A DNA stretch of 44,844 nt. It comes from Streptomyces sp. LS1784. GTDB lineage: Bacteria; Actinomycetota; Actinomycetes; Streptomycetales; Streptomycetaceae. How positions within the stretch are numbered: position 1 is the first letter of the stretch; each line of letters begins with the position of its first letter. Below, piece after piece: positions 17,081 to 25,309 of this stretch. The notes under the pieces are model-generated. The model made no database searches. It worked only from the letters and a program-made list of their open reading frames with translations, and was not told where the DNA came from. The position numbers and the translations under genes are program-made. The stretch covers positions 1 to 44,844 of the forward strand of contig NZ_JAHSQD010000012.1 in assembly GCF_020103755.1 (NCBI RefSeq). The letters are read 5' to 3'.

Positions 17081-20000
17081 GTGTTCCCGCTGTCCTACGC
17101 CCAACAGGGGCTCTGGTTCCTCAACCGCCTGGAGGGACCCAGCTCCACCTACAACGTGCCGGTGCTGGTGCGGCTGACCGGACCGCTCGACGCGCCGGCG
17201 CTCGAAGCCGCGCTGCTGGACGTCCTCACCCAGCACGAGAGCCTGCGCACAGTCTTCGGCGAGCACGAGGGCGTGCCGTACCAGCGCGTCCTCCCGGTGG
17301 CCGACACGGGCTTCGACCTGGTCCGGCTGGACACCGGCCGGCGGCCGCTCGCACAGGTGCTCCGGGACATCGTCGGCGAGCCCTTCGACCTGGCCGACGA
17401 CCTGCCGACGCGGGCCCGGCTGATCCAGGTGGCCGGCGAGGAGCACGTGCTGGCCCTGGTGCTGCACCACGCGGTCTGCGACGGCTGGTCCCTGACGCCG
17501 CTGCTGCGGGACCTGAGCACGGCCTACACCGCCCGCCGCGACGGCCGCGCACCCGACTGGGCCCCGCTGCCGGTGCAGTACAGCGACTACACGCTCTGGC
17601 AGCGGGAGTTGCTCGGCGACGACGAGGACCCCGACAGCCTCGTCAACCAGCAGCTGCGGTTCTGGCGGCAGACCCTGTCCGGGCTGCCCGACGAACTCGT
17701 GCTGCCGGACCAGGGCAGCGGCCAGCCGCGTGCCGCCGCCGCGCCGGCTAACGCCGAGGCCCCGGGAGCCACCTACGACCACCGGGTCGAGGCGGCCCTG
17801 CACGGCAGGCTGCTGGGTGTCGCCCAGCAGCACGGCTGCAGTCTGTTCATGCTGCTCCAGGCGGCGGTGGCTGCGCTGCTCACCCGCTGCGGCGCGGGGG
17901 TCGACATCCCCTTCGGCACCCCCACCGCGGGCCGCGCCGACGAGGCTCTCGACGCCCTGGTCGGTTACTTCGTCAACACCCTGGTGCTGCGCACGGACAC
18001 CTCGGGCAACCCGACCTTCGCGGAGCTGCTCGCCCGGGTGCGGGCGGCCGACTTCGACGCCTACAGTCACCAGGACCTGCCCTTCGACCGGCTCGTCGAG
18101 GCGCTGAACCCGAAGCGGTCGGCCTCCCGCCACCCGTTGTTCCAGGTGATGCTGGCCCTGCACGAGGGCAGTCCGGGCGACGCGCTCCAGCTGCCCGGGC
18201 TGAGCGCGCAGCTGCTCCGTCTCGGGACGCGGACCTCGAAGTTCAACCTCTCCATCGACTTCGAGGACCGGCGCGACGCGGCCGGGCAGGCGGCCGGGCT
18301 GCGGATCTCCCTCGAGTACGCGACGGACCTCTTCGAAGAGGGCGCCGTCCGGCTGCTAGCCGATCGCCTCGAACGGGTGCTGGCAGGGGTCGCTGACGAC
18401 CCGTCGGTGCGGCTGCGCGAGCTGCCGGTCCTGTCCGAGGCCGAGCAGCACCAGCAGCTCGTCGAGTGGAACGGTGCGCAGGTCGCGGAGCAGCCGGTCG
18501 ACCTCGCCCGAACTGTGCAGACCCGGGCGGCCAGGCAGCCGGACGCGGTCGCGGTGTCCGGCACGGACACGCGCTACACCTACCAGGAGCTCACCGACAC
18601 CGCGGCGGCCGTCTCCCACGCGCTGACCGCGTCCGGTGCCCGGGCCGACGACCTGACTGCGATCGTCTCCCGGCGTAGCACCTGGTTCGTCATGGCCGCG
18701 CTCGGCGCCCTCGGGGCCGGCACCGGCTACCTTGCGCTGGACGCCGAACTCCCCGCGGAGCGGGCGCAGAAGATGCTCGTGGACAGCCGCGCGCGGTTCG
18801 TGCTCACCGAACCCGGGCTGGCGGAGCTGAGCGCCGAGCTGCTGGCGGCCAGCGAGGGCGTGCAGTGCGTCGAGCCGCGGCCCGGAGCCGCTGGCCTGGC
18901 GGCCGGGGAGCTCTCCCCGGCCGCCGACGCCGGCACGCACCCGCTCGCCCTCGCCTACGCCGTGTTCACCTCCGGGTCCACCGGCCGGCCCAAGGGCGTC
19001 CTGGTGCCGCACCGAGGCCTGTCCAACCACCTGCTCGCCGTCGTCGAGCTCTACGGCCTCGACGAGCGCGACACGATGGCCTTCAACGCGCCGCTGACCT
19101 TCGACGTCGCTGTTTGGCAGGCGCTGACCATGGCGGTGGTGGGCGGTCGGGTCCACGTGCTGGATGAGGACACTATCCGCGACCCGCTGGCGCTCGTCCA
19201 GTGCGTCGCCGCCGAGGGCATCACCGTGCTGCAGATCGTGCCTCAGGTGCTGCGGGCGATCCTCGACCTGTGGGATCTCGACGACCGGTACGTCGACCTC
19301 CTGGGCGGGCTGCGCTGGATGCTGGTGCACGGTGAGGAGCTTCCCCCGGACTTGGTCGACCGATGGTTCTCGCGCCACCCCGGCATCCCGCTGGCCAACG
19401 TCTACGGGCCGGCCGAGTGCTCGGACGACGTGTCGATCTCGGTGATCCGCGCCGGCGACGACTACCGCCGCAAGCGGGCCCCGATCGGGCAGCTGCTGCG
19501 CAACATGAGGGCCTACGTCCTGGACGACTTGCTCCAACTGGTGCCGGCCGGTGTGGTGGGGGAGCTCTACGTCGGCGGCGCGGGCCTCGCCCGGGGCTAC
19601 GCCGGCCGGGCCGACCTCACCGCCCAGCGCTTCGTCGCCGACCCGCTCGGCACGCCTGGCGAACGGATGTACCGCACCGGTGACCTGGTCCGCTGGAGCG
19701 CCGGCGGTGAGCTGGAGTTCATGGGGCGGGCCGACCACCAGGTGAAGATCCGCGGGCACCGGATCGAGCCCGGCGAGGTGCAGGCCGTCCTGGAGCAGCA
19801 CGCCCTGGTCCACCAGGCGTTCGCGCTGGCCCGCGAGGACCGGCCCGGCGACACCCGCCTGGTCGCCTACGTGGTGCCGGTTTCGGGCGCTGCGCCCGAG
19901 CCGGCCGAGCTGCGGCGCCATGCCGTCGAGCAGCTGCCGGACTACATGGTCCCGTCGGCGTTCGTGTGCCTCGCCGAACTCCCGGTGACACCGAACGGCA

Positions 20001-21079
20001 AGATCGATCGGAAGGCCCTGCCGACCCCCGAGCCGGCCGCGACCCGGCTGGGAGCGGCGCCGCGTACCCCGCAGGAGGAACTGCTCTGCGGCCTCTTCTG
20101 CGAGCTGCTGGACCTGCCCCAGGTCGGCGTCGAGGACAGCTTCTTCGACCTCGGCGGGCACTCGATGCTGGCGATGCGCCTGCTCAGCCGCATCCGCACG
20201 GTGCTGGGACTGGACGTCACGGTGCGCTCGCTCTTCCAGGCGCCGACCGTGGCGGGGATCCTCGCGGCCAGCGGAGCGCGCGACGATGGTGAGGACTTTG
20301 GTGTGCTGCTGCCGCTGCGGCCCGGCGCCGACAGCCCACCGCTGTTCTGCGTCCATCCGGCCACCGGTCTGGCCTGGACCTACGCCGGGCTGGCCGCGTA
20401 CCTGCCGCCCACCGTGCCGCTGTACGGGCTGCAGGCCCCCGGCCTGGCCGAGGGGGCGAGCCGCCCCGCGGACCTGGCCGAGCTGACCGACCGGATGCTC
20501 GCCGAGATCCGCGGCGTGCAGCCGGAAGGCCCCTACCGGCTACTCGGCTGGTCGCTGGGCGGCAACATCGCCCAGGCGCTCGCCGCCCGGCTGGAGGGCG
20601 AGGGACACCGCGTCGACCTGCTCGTCCTGGTCGATGCCTACCCCGGCGAGGTCTGGCCCTACCCGGCCCACGCCACCCCCGAGCAGTGGGACGAGTTCAG
20701 CCTGCTGAGCACGCTCGCGCCGGAGGCGGTCGACCCCACGCGGGTCGACACGGACCTCAGCGGCGTGCTGGACCTGCTGCGCCCGGCCGCCCTGGAGCGG
20801 TTGGCGGTGGCGCCCGAGGTGCTGGACCGGCTGGTCCGGGTTGGTGTCAACGCCAGCCGGCTGGTGGCCCGGCACCGCCCGGCGCGCTTCACCGGCCGGA
20901 CCGTCTACTTCACCGCCACCCGCAGCCGCGGCGCCACCCGGCCGAGCCCGCGCTCCTGGGAGCCGTACCTGGCCGACCTCACCGAGCACGACCTCGACTG
21001 CCGGCACGAGGAGGCCATGGACGCCGAACCGCGCCGCCGGATCGCCCGGATCATCACGCCCGACCTGACCCGCCCGTGA
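17081..21079 (+). CDS. NRPS2: condensation, adenylation, PCP, thioesterase
   Basis: About 1332 residues forming a terminal module. GTG 17081 is chosen because AAGGAG lies five bases upstream and the protein then begins [16 protein letters not shown], the normal C1 motif; GTG 17045 is in frame but less likely. The condensation domain has HHAVCDG (129-135). The adenylation domain shows [50 protein letters not shown] and the A10 lysine in TPNGKIDRK. The hand-read code, about D-V-W-Q-L-H-V-D-D-K, matches no specificity I can name. The PCP serine is Ser1028 (LGGHSMLA). The type I thioesterase carries LGWSLGG with nucleophile Ser1158. It adds the last residue and releases the product by hydrolysis or cyclisation. 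Confidence 0.93.
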   Translation: MFPLSYAQQGLWFLNRLEGPSSTYNVPVLVRLTGPLDAPALEAALLDVLTQHESLRTVFGEHEGVPYQRVLPVADTGFDLVRLDTGRRPLAQVLRDIVGEPFDLADDLPTRARLIQVAGEEHVLALVLHHAVCDGWSLTPLLRDLSTAYTARRDGRAPDWAPLPVQYSDYTLWQRELLGDDEDPDSLVNQQLRFWRQTLSGLPDELVLPDQGSGQPRAAAAPANAEAPGATYDHRVEAALHGRLLGVAQQHGCSLFMLLQAAVAALLTRCGAGVDIPFGTPTAGRADEALDALVGYFVNTLVLRTDTSGNPTFAELLARVRAADFDAYSHQDLPFDRLVEALNPKRSASRHPLFQVMLALHEGSPGDALQLPGLSAQLLRLGTRTSKFNLSIDFEDRRDAAGQAAGLRISLEYATDLFEEGAVRLLADRLERVLAGVADDPSVRLRELPVLSEAEQHQQLVEWNGAQVAEQPVDLARTVQTRAARQPDAVAVSGTDTRYTYQELTDTAAAVSHALTASGARADDLTAIVSRRSTWFVMAALGALGAGTGYLALDAELPAERAQKMLVDSRARFVLTEPGLAELSAELLAASEGVQCVEPRPGAAGLAAGELSPAADAGTHPLALAYAVFTSGSTGRPKGVLVPHRGLSNHLLAVVELYGLDERDTMAFNAPLTFDVAVWQALTMAVVGGRVHVLDEDTIRDPLALVQCVAAEGITVLQIVPQVLRAILDLWDLDDRYVDLLGGLRWMLVHGEELPPDLVDRWFSRHPGIPLANVYGPAECSDDVSISVIRAGDDYRRKRAPIGQLLRNMRAYVLDDLLQLVPAGVVGELYVGGAGLARGYAGRADLTAQRFVADPLGTPGERMYRTGDLVRWSAGGELEFMGRADHQVKIRGHRIEPGEVQAVLEQHALVHQAFALAREDRPGDTRLVAYVVPVSGAAPEPAELRRHAVEQLPDYMVPSAFVCLAELPVTPNGKIDRKALPTPEPAATRLGAAPRTPQEELLCGLFCELLDLPQVGVEDSFFDLGGHSMLAMRLLSRIRTVLGLDVTVRSLFQAPTVAGILAASGARDDGEDFGVLLPLRPGADSPPLFCVHPATGLAWTYAGLAAYLPPTVPLYGLQAPGLAEGASRPADLAELTDRMLAEIRGVQPEGPYRLLGWSLGGNIAQALAARLEGEGHRVDLLVLVDAYPGEVWPYPAHATPEQWDEFSLLSTLAPEAVDPTRVDTDLSGVLDLLRPAALERLAVAPEVLDRLVRVGVNASRLVARHRPARFTGRTVYFTATRSRGATRPSPRSWEPYLADLTEHDLDCRHEEAMDAEPRRRIARIITPDLTRP

Positions 21080-21118
21080 GGGCAACGAACGTGAGCCATC
21101 GGAAGGCGAGTAACACCC

Positions 21119-22528
21119 ATGACCGAACTCCTGCAACCGACCTCCTCACCCGCCGCCGAGTCGGAGCTGCGCAACCGCTTCCAGGGCCCGATCGTGGGGC
21201 CCGCCGACCCTGACTACGACACTGTGCGGGCGGTGTGGAACGGCATGCACGACCGCCGGCCGAGCCTGATCCTGCGCTGCACCGACACGACCGACGTCAG
21301 CGCCGCGCTGCGCTACGCCAAGGCGAGCGGCCAGGCGGTGACGGTCCGCGGCGGCGGCCACAACGTCGCGGGTACCGCGCTGGCCGACGGCGCCGTGCTG
21401 ATCGACCTGTCGCTGATGCGGGAGGTGACGATCGACCCGGAGCAGCAGCTCGCCCACGCCCAGGGCGGCTGCCTGCTCGGCGACGTCGACGCTGCGACCA
21501 CCGCGTACGGCCTGGCCTGCCCGGCCGGCGTCGTCTCGCACACGGGTCTGGGCGGACTCGCACTCGGCGGCGGCTACGGGTGGCTCGCCCGCAAGTGGGG
21601 CTTGACCTGTGATCACATCATCGCCGCGGAGGTTGTGCTGGCCGACGGCAGCGTCGTGGTGGCCGACGAGAGCAAGCACGCCGAGCTGCTCTGGGGGCTG
21701 CGCGGCGGCGGCGGCAACCTGGGCATCGTCACCCGCTTCACGCTCCGGCTGCGCCCGGTGGGCTCGGTGCACTTCCACACCGGTGTCTTCGCCCTCGCCG
21801 ACGGGGTGGCGGCGCTCGCTCGCTACCGGGAGTTCGCCGAGGCGCAGGCGCCCGACCTGCACACCGTCGGCGCTCTGAAGTACGCCGGCTCGCAGGACTG
21901 GGTGCCGGCCGAACTGCGGGGCAAGCCGGCGCTGTTCCTGACCTCGGTCTGGTTCGGCGACCCGGCCGAGGGGCCGGCGCAGACCGAGCCGCTGTTCGCG
22001 ACCGCGGCCGGCGACGAGGCCCGGCTGATGAGTTACGCCGAGCTGCAGGCCCTGGGCGACCACGGCGAGCCGCACGGGAACCGCTACTTCACCAAGTCCT
22101 GCTACCTGACCGAGCTCACCGCGGGTGCCGCCGAGGAGCTGATCGCGAGCGGGGCGGCGATGGTGTCCCCACGCTCGTCCATCGACTTCGAGTACCTGCG
22201 CGGCGCCATCGCCGAGGTCGCCGACGAAGCCTCCGCCTTCCCGCGCCGGGACGCCCCGTACATCGTCACCGTCTCGGCCCAGTGGACCGATCCCGCGCAG
22301 GACCAGGCCAACGCGGCCTGGAGCCGCGCGGGCGTCGAGCGGCTCGCGCCGTGGCACCTCGGCGGTGCCTACGTCAACTACCTGCAGGACGAGCAGCCGG
22401 GCAAGGTCGCCGAGGTCTACGGGACCCGGCGGTACGAGCGCCTGGCCGATCTCAAGCGCCGTTTCGACCCGGAGAACGTGTTGTCCGGCAACCAGAACAT
22501 CCCTCCCACCGCATCCGCGCACCAGTAA
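21119..22528 (+). CDS. BBE-like FAD-linked oxidoreductase
   Basis: A 469-residue flavoenzyme of the berberine-bridge/PCMH type. The FAD-binding loop is VRGGGHNVAG, where His81 is the expected 8-alpha covalent attachment. The second attachment Cys of bicovalent members is replaced: the segment reads CPAGVVSHTGLGGLALGGGYG, with Val at the equivalent place. A single covalent link is therefore predicted. The C-terminus has the BBE-type motif AYVNYLQDE and RYERLADLKRRFDPENVL. No signal peptide is visible, so it is cytosolic. Relatives oxidise alcohols or amines or drive oxidative ring closure. It lies 39 bases after NRPS2 and 14 before the AsnRS-like gene, so it is probably a late tailoring oxidase. 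Confidence 0.92.
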   Translation: MTELLQPTSSPAAESELRNRFQGPIVGPADPDYDTVRAVWNGMHDRRPSLILRCTDTTDVSAALRYAKASGQAVTVRGGGHNVAGTALADGAVLIDLSLMREVTIDPEQQLAHAQGGCLLGDVDAATTAYGLACPAGVVSHTGLGGLALGGGYGWLARKWGLTCDHIIAAEVVLADGSVVVADESKHAELLWGLRGGGGNLGIVTRFTLRLRPVGSVHFHTGVFALADGVAALARYREFAEAQAPDLHTVGALKYAGSQDWVPAELRGKPALFLTSVWFGDPAEGPAQTEPLFATAAGDEARLMSYAELQALGDHGEPHGNRYFTKSCYLTELTAGAAEELIASGAAMVSPRSSIDFEYLRGAIAEVADEASAFPRRDAPYIVTVSAQWTDPAQDQANAAWSRAGVERLAPWHLGGAYVNYLQDEQPGKVAEVYGTRRYERLADLKRRFDPENVLSGNQNIPPTASAHQ

Positions 22529-22542
22529 GAAGGGGCATCCCA

Positions 22543-23601
22543 ATGTCGCAGCACACTTCGCATACTCCGAGTGTCATGCCCCCGGCAACCTATGCCAGCA
22601 ACGAGCCGGGAGCCTTCGTCAAGGCCCTGCGCTCGCCCTGGTACCAGCTCGTGGCAGAGCTCCACGAGACCCTCCAGTGGGCGACCATGGAGTACGCGCG
22701 CTCGCAGGGCCTCAAGCACCTGTGGCTGCCGATCACCACACGCACGGTCACCTGCCCGACCGCGCTGGGCAGCGACACCGAGGCGGTCAAGGTCAGCGTC
22801 AGCGGCGTTGACACCTACCTGGCGGACTCGATGCAGTTCGCGCTGGAGTACGGCTGCCGCCTCTCGCCCGGCGGGTGCTACAGCATCCTGCCGTCCTTCC
22901 GCGGCGAGACCCCGGACGCCACACACCTGAACCAGTTCACGCACAGCGAGGCCGAGATCCCCGGTGGGATGGAGGACCTCATCCGTTACGTCAACGGCTA
23001 CGTCAAGGCGCTCGCCGCGGCCGTGCTCGACCAGCACGGCGACCGGCTGGCCGACGCGCGCGGCGACATCTCCCACCTGGAGCGAATGGTCAACCACACC
23101 GCCCCGTTCGAGCGGCTGACCTTCGACGAGGCCGTCAGGTTGGTGCAGGACGAGGACGGCTGCGTCCGTGACGAGGGAGACTGGCGCACCCTCACGCGCA
23201 AGGGCGAGCGCCTGCTGATGACCAAGGTCAGCGAGTTCCTCTGGGTGCACGACCTGGACACCCTGGCGGTGCCGTTCTACCAGGGCTTCGGTCCGGACGA
23301 CAGCAGCCGAGCCCGCTGCGCCGACCTCTTCTTCGGGATGGGCGAGGTCGTCGGCTCCGGGGAACGCCACGTCGACGCCGACCTGCTGCGCAAGTCCATG
23401 GCGATGCACAACGTCAAGGAGGACGAGTACGACTGGTACGTCCGCATGCGCGAGGAGAGTCCGATGCTGACCTCCGGGTTCGGCATGGGCTTCGAACGCT
23501 TCCTGATGTGGGTGCTCAATCATGACGACATCCGCGACCTCCCGCTGATCTCCCGGGTCAACGAGCCCGAGGCGTGGCCCCCGGCGGTTGTCCGGCCGTA
23601 G
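22543..23601 (+). CDS. Asparaginyl-tRNA-synthetase catalytic-domain paralog (AS-A/amide ligase-like)
   Basis: A 352-residue class II aminoacyl-tRNA-synthetase fold. Motif 2 is SFRGETPDATHLNQFTHSEAE. The AsnRS-type late segment is GEVVGSGERH, then KEDEYDWYVRMREE. Motif 3 is TSGFGMGFERFLMWVL, followed by DIRDLPLISR. Real AsnRS has an N-terminal OB-fold anticodon-binding domain of about 100 residues; here the catalytic core starts within about 30 residues of the ATG, so tRNA binding is probably lost. Stand-alone AsnRS-core proteins of archaea (AS-AR) make asparagine from aspartate, ATP and ammonia. By analogy this enzyme probably adenylates a carboxylate and transfers it to ammonia or another amine. 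It sits mid-operon, 14 bases after the flavoenzyme, so it is likely biosynthetic. A resistance role is less likely. Confidence 0.85.
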   Translation: MSQHTSHTPSVMPPATYASNEPGAFVKALRSPWYQLVAELHETLQWATMEYARSQGLKHLWLPITTRTVTCPTALGSDTEAVKVSVSGVDTYLADSMQFALEYGCRLSPGGCYSILPSFRGETPDATHLNQFTHSEAEIPGGMEDLIRYVNGYVKALAAAVLDQHGDRLADARGDISHLERMVNHTAPFERLTFDEAVRLVQDEDGCVRDEGDWRTLTRKGERLLMTKVSEFLWVHDLDTLAVPFYQGFGPDDSSRARCADLFFGMGEVVGSGERHVDADLLRKSMAMHNVKEDEYDWYVRMREESPMLTSGFGMGFERFLMWVLNHDDIRDLPLISRVNEPEAWPPAVVRP

Positions 23602-23628
23602 CTCCGGCCCGTGTCCCAAATCCTTCGA

Positions 23629-23671
23629 ACGTGCCGTCCCCATCCACCCGGTGGGTCCGGGGACGGCACGT
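23629..23671 (+). terminator. Long hairpin inside the NRPS operon
   Basis: Thirteen base pairs (23629-23641 with 23659-23671) flank a smaller inner stem ACCC/GGGT closed by GGT. It lies in the 98-base gap between the AsnRS-like gene and the type II thioesterase, the only sizeable gap in the operon. It may be a partial terminator, attenuator or RNA-processing site that lowers expression of the downstream genes. Confidence 0.6.
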
Positions 23672-23699
23672 CCCACCGCACGAATCGAGACACAGCGCG

Positions 23700-24476
23700 A
23701 TGACGCTCCAGCCCGTACCGCTCCTGTGCCTGCCTTACGCGGGCGCGGGTGCGAGCGTGTTTTGGAAGTGGCGCCAACTGGCGCCGCTGGGCCTGCGACT
23801 CGCGCCCCTGCAGCTGCCGGGGCGCGAGGAGCGGACCAACGAGGAACCGTTCCGTAGTGTGGCCGACGCCGTTCATGCCCTGCTGCCCGACGCCGTGGCC
23901 GCGGCGGCCGGACATCGCCGGGTCGCCGTGTTCGGTCACAGCATGGGCGCCGTCCTGGCCTTTGAACTCGCCCGCGCCCTTGAGGAGCGCACCGAGATCC
24001 CGGTGGCTCACGTGTACGTGAGCGGATCGCCGGGGCCTTACCACGGCCGCGCCGAGAACACCGTCGACCTCGACGACGACACCTTCCTCGCCGCTGTGGA
24101 GCAGTTCGCCGGGCACCGGCACCCGGCCTTCGAGTTCCCGGAGTTCCGGGAACTGCTGCTGCCGATGTTGCGCGCGGACGTGGCCATGCACGAGAGCTAC
24201 CGCCCGCTGTCCGACGCCCCGATCCAGGCGCCGGTCAGCTGCCTACGCGGCGACCAGGACACCCTGGTCAGCGCGGACGACGCTGCGCAGTGGTGCAAGG
24301 TGACGACCGGTCGGTTCACCTACATCGAGCGGCCCGGCGGCCACATGTACCTGCTCGACACGCCTGCAGAGCTGCTGCGCCTGATCGCCGCGGACCTGCA
24401 CCCCGACGCGCCGGCAGAGGCGCTCGCCGGCCCGGCGCAGGGTGCTTCGAGCAGTCGGGAGACGCCGTGCGACTAG
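23700..24476 (+). CDS. Type II thioesterase
   Basis: A 258-residue external thioesterase. The start is the ATG at 23700, since the upstream in-frame extension is not protein-like. Diagnostic segments are LCLPYAGAGASVFWKW (about residues 9-24), LQLPGREER, the nucleophile elbow VFGHSMGAVLAFELAR, MLRADVAMHESY, LRGDQDTLVS (acid) and GGHMYLLD (catalytic His). Such proteins clear misacylated or blocked carrier domains of NRPS lines. The short unstructured tail overlaps the start of the following SDR by ten bases, so the two are translationally coupled. Confidence 0.94.
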   Translation: MTLQPVPLLCLPYAGAGASVFWKWRQLAPLGLRLAPLQLPGREERTNEEPFRSVADAVHALLPDAVAAAAGHRRVAVFGHSMGAVLAFELARALEERTEIPVAHVYVSGSPGPYHGRAENTVDLDDDTFLAAVEQFAGHRHPAFEFPEFRELLLPMLRADVAMHESYRPLSDAPIQAPVSCLRGDQDTLVSADDAAQWCKVTTGRFTYIERPGGHMYLLDTPAELLRLIAADLHPDAPAEALAGPAQGASSSRETPCD

Positions 24477-25291
24477 CAGACAGGACTGTCATCGTGACCG
24501 GGGCCGGCCGCGGGCTCGGCCGTGCGACCGCCGTCCGCTTCGCCCAGGAGGGCGCGGATCTCGTGCTCCTCGACGTCGGCGCGGACATCAAGGGCGTGCC
24601 GTACCCGCTGGCCAGCCGCGACCAGCTGGACCGGACCAACGAGTTGTGCCGGCAGGCCGGCGCCTCCACCCTGCCGCTACTAGCGGACGTCCGCGACAGC
24701 GCGTCGGTGCGGGCGGCGGTCGACGGCGCGCTGCGGCGGTTCGGCCGGGTCGACGCGCTGGTCAACAACGCCGGTATCGCGGCTCCGTCGGGCAAGCCGG
24801 TGCACGAGATCAGCGACGACGAGTGGGAGTTGATGCTCGACGTCGACCTCTCCGGGGCCTGGCGGATGATCCGGGCCGTCGCGCCCGCCATGCTGGAGCA
24901 GCGCAGTGGCAGCATCGTCAACGTCTCCTCGACGGCCGGCCTCGTCGGGTACCGGCACTTCGCGGCCTATGTCGCGGCGAAGCACGCCCTGGTCGGGCTG
25001 ACCAAGGCGGCGGCGCTCGACTTCGCCCCGCGTCAGGTGCGGGTCAACGCCCTGTGTCCGGGCTCGGTGCGCGACGCCGCCCACGTCGAGGGCCGCATGC
25101 TCTCCGAGATCGCCCGCAGTCTCGACGTGGACGTCGACGAGCACGAGCAGACTTTCGTCACGGCCCAGCCGATGAACGCGCTGATCGAGCCGGAGGAGAT
25201 CGCGAACGCGGCGCTCTGGCTGGCCGGCGACGACTCCCGCCAGGTGACCGGAACCACGCTCACTGTCGACGGCGGCTTCTCCGCCCGATGA
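24467..25291 (+). CDS. Mycofactocin-type short-chain dehydrogenase
   Basis: A 274-residue SDR from GTG 24467 (GGGAG five bases upstream), overlapping the thioesterase stop. It has TGAGRGLGRATAV (cofactor loop), NNAGIAAPSG, NVSSTAG and the catalytic YVAAK. Between beta-2 and the next helix it carries the insertion GADIKGVPYPLASRDQL, characteristic of the mycofactocin-coupled SDR subfamily, whose members hold nicotinamide tightly and need an external redox partner. No mycofactocin genes (mftA-F) are in this window, so the partner must be elsewhere or the flavoenzyme may substitute. It ends 18 bases before NRPS3. A role in oxidising an alcohol of the peptide or a building block is inferred. Confidence 0.88.
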   Translation: MRLADRTVIVTGAGRGLGRATAVRFAQEGADLVLLDVGADIKGVPYPLASRDQLDRTNELCRQAGASTLPLLADVRDSASVRAAVDGALRRFGRVDALVNNAGIAAPSGKPVHEISDDEWELMLDVDLSGAWRMIRAVAPAMLEQRSGSIVNVSSTAGLVGYRHFAAYVAAKHALVGLTKAAALDFAPRQVRVNALCPGSVRDAAHVEGRMLSEIARSLDVDVDEHEQTFVTAQPMNALIEPEEIANAALWLAGDDSRQVTGTTLTVDGGFSAR

Positions 25292-25309
25292 GCGACCTTC
25301 TCGGCTGAT

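Noticed and set aside
21119-22528. Bicovalent FAD attachment in the BBE-like enzyme
   Set aside because: The His is present, but the position of the second attachment Cys is Val, so only one covalent link is predicted.
22543-23601. Housekeeping asparaginyl-tRNA synthetase or a resistant copy
   Set aside because: The anticodon-binding OB-fold is missing, so tRNA charging is unlikely. A resistance role is kept only as a minor alternative.
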